Assembly: GCF_001021975.1 (NCBI RefSeq)
Contig: NZ_CP009928.1
Coordinates: forward strand, 1,116,001-1,180,000
DNA length: 64,000 bases
Reading direction: 5' to 3'
Source of the DNA: Chryseobacterium gallinarum
GTDB taxonomy: Bacteria > Bacteroidota > Bacteroidia > Flavobacteriales > Weeksellaceae
This document shows, one piece after another, positions 62,419 to 64,000 of this stretch; within the stretch, counting starts at the first letter, position 1; every line of letters starts with the position of its first letter. The notes under the pieces are model-generated. The model did not search any database. It worked only from the letters and a program-made list of their open reading frames with translations, and was not told the origin of the DNA. The position numbers and the translations under genes are program-made.

Positions 62419-64000
62419 TTTCTGAAAAGCCTTTCAAAAGCTTCAATACTTTAACGAATGAAAAGAAATTAAAAGGATTTGTCAGACCTATGCTTGCTAA
62501 ACTTACTGAGAAAGCATTCGATGATAAAGACTGGATCTTTGAAATAAAATGGGATGGCTACAGGGCCATTGCTGACCTGAGGCATGATCAGCCTCTCTTC
62601 TATTCCCGGAATGGAATTTCATTCTTATCGAAGTTCGACATGGTAAGCCGGGATTTTATCCATCAGAAACACCAGATGATCCTGGATGGAGAAGTGGTCT
62701 TGTATGATGATCAGGGGAAACCTAACTTCCAGCTTTTACAACAAATACAGGATAATCCCAACCCCGCCCTCGTTTACCAGGTTTTCGACCTGCTATGGCT
62801 GAATGGACATTCTACGGAAAACCTTCCCCTTATTCAGCGGAAGGAACTTTTAAAAGAAGCTCTTGTTGAAACCGATACTATTAAATATTGTGATCATATT
62901 CCGGAAAAGGGGATTTATTTTTTTGAACAGATGAAAAAAATGAAACTTGAAGGAATGATCGCCAAACGGGCTGACAGCCTATATATCGAAAATCACAGGA
63001 CAAGCGACTGGCTTAAAATCAAATTTTCCAGCACAGAAGACGTTATTATCTGCGGCTTTACAGCTCCCAGAGGCTTGCGGGAAAGTTTCGGAGCTCTTAT
63101 CCTCGGAAAATACATTGATGGAAAACTGACGTATTGCGGCCATACGGGAACGGGTTTTAATAATACTTCTTTAAAACAGCTTTACGAAAGACTCCGGAAG
63201 CTGGTCATCAAAACGTCTCCGTTTGAAATAATTCCTAAAACCAATATGCCGGTAACCTGGACAAAACCGGAACTGGTATGTGAAATCAAATATTCCGAAA
63301 TTACCAAAGACGGTATCTTCAGACATCCCGTTTTTGTAGCCGTCCGTGAAGACAAATCTCCTGAGGAAATTACAGATTCACCCATCAACGAAAAACCAAA
63401 CGAAATGAAAGCTAAAGCACCTTCAAAAAAAACGAAAGTCTCAGAAAAAGAAAAAGAAATCACCCTGAATAAACATATTGTGAAACTGACCAATCAGGAT
63501 AAAATCTATTTTCCGGAAGATGGCATTACTAAAGGGGACGTCATAGAATATTATCAATCTGTAGCCTCCTATATTTTACCTTATCTGAAAAACAGACCTC
63601 TTTCTCTCAACCGTTTTCCCAATGGTATTGAAGAACAAAGCTTTTATCAGAAAGATGCCGGAGAAAATATTCCCGACTGGATCCAGACAACACAGGTGTA
63701 TTCGGAATCCAATGATAAGTATATTGATTATATTTACTGTAATGACAAAGCAACATTGGCTTATCTGAACAACTTGGGCTGTATTGATCTTAATCCCTGG
63801 AACAGTTCATTACCCGATCTGGAGCATCCCGATTATCTGGTGCTGGATCTTGACCCTTCCAAAAAGAATACTTTTGATGATGTGATCGAAACGGCTCTTC
63901 AGATCAATGAAGTTTTAAATTCCATTACAATAAAAGGCTATTGCAAAACTTCAGGAAGCACCGGAATCCATATTTATATTCCGATGGGAGGAAAATATGA
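62387..64000 (+). CDS. ligD: DNA ligase D, ligase and polymerase domains (second frame, cut by the window end)
   Basis: The -1 frame carries the ATP-dependent ligase domain: motif I EIKWDGYR (nucleophile Lys), LDGEVVLYDDQG, QVFDLLWLNG, EGMIAKR and WLKIKFS. The primase/polymerase domain follows from about 63480 with KLTNQDKIYFPEDG, catalytic VLDLDPS and KTSGSTGIHIYIP. The PE-LIG-POL order is usual in Bacteroidota. The domains are intact and the frame is open to the window end; the true stop is outside. If the frame is read on its own, the first ATG is at 62490. With ku it forms the NHEJ pair that joins broken ends with little or no homology. Confidence 0.85.

Overview
The window comes from an AT-rich Flavobacteriia chromosome, most likely Chryseobacterium or a close Weeksellaceae relative. 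Several things point there: Bacteroidota-type promoters with a TAnnTTTG -7 box, secreted proteins with type IX secretion (T9SS) C-terminal sorting signals, and family markers such as IPExxxVDY, DUF6452/DUF6048, DUF6705, DUF2480, ribosomal protein THX and a bacteriocin-like short peptide. No rRNA, complete tRNA or CRISPR array was seen.

Layout. (1) 1-7331 is the integrase-proximal part of an integrated element. It carries a tyrosine recombinase, a 496-residue protein of unknown function, an excisionase-like HTH protein, a ParB-like protein, a VirE_N/BT4734-type primase-like protein, a membrane protein with a 45-residue companion, and a frameshifted gene. It ends in a 19-bp piece that looks like the 3' end of tmRNA (or tRNA-Ala), followed directly by a strong terminator, so the element probably sits in the 3' end of ssrA. 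Its other end lies outside the window. (2) 7371-12705 holds a flavin reductase and an acpP-fabF-rnc-IPExxxVDY-pyk cluster, closed by a heptanucleotide repeat and a bidirectional terminator. (3) 12728-18668 holds an aldehyde dehydrogenase and histidine degradation genes hutI and hutG, with a BCCT transporter between them. (4) 18879-22067 is a co-directional run: ruvB, a PaiB-like gene, an MBL hydrolase and coaE.

(5) 22154-37324 is an array of four large secreted T9SS cargo proteins: two reprolysin-like metallopeptidases, one non-peptidase FN3/GEVED adhesin-like protein and one M43 (pappalysin-type) metallopeptidase. Each has its own promoter, and the three with closely matching domains look like products of tandem duplication and domain shuffling. 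(6) 37396-48352 holds a small secreted protein, the rlmD-DUF6452-DUF6048 group, a TlpA-like lipoprotein without its cysteines, a bacteriocin-like peptide gene lying between sdhB and a decayed second copy of the sdhB 3' end, the sdhCAB operon and comEC. (7) 48680-58876 holds a broken lipoprotein gene, DUF6705, a GH99-like glycosidase, lpxB, DUF2480, a GT-C-like membrane protein, DUF937, THX, a MATE exporter, an ankyrin protein and aspS. (8) 58927-64000 holds purA, a Crp/Fnr regulator flanked by two matching inverted repeats (likely operators) and the NHEJ pair ku-ligD. ligD is split between two frames at a 9-A run and is cut by the window end.

Most of the window is ordinary housekeeping DNA. 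The parts worth a second look are the ssrA-type island with unknown cargo, the sdhB 3' duplication around the peptide gene, the ligD poly-A frame break, and the Crp/Fnr operator pair.
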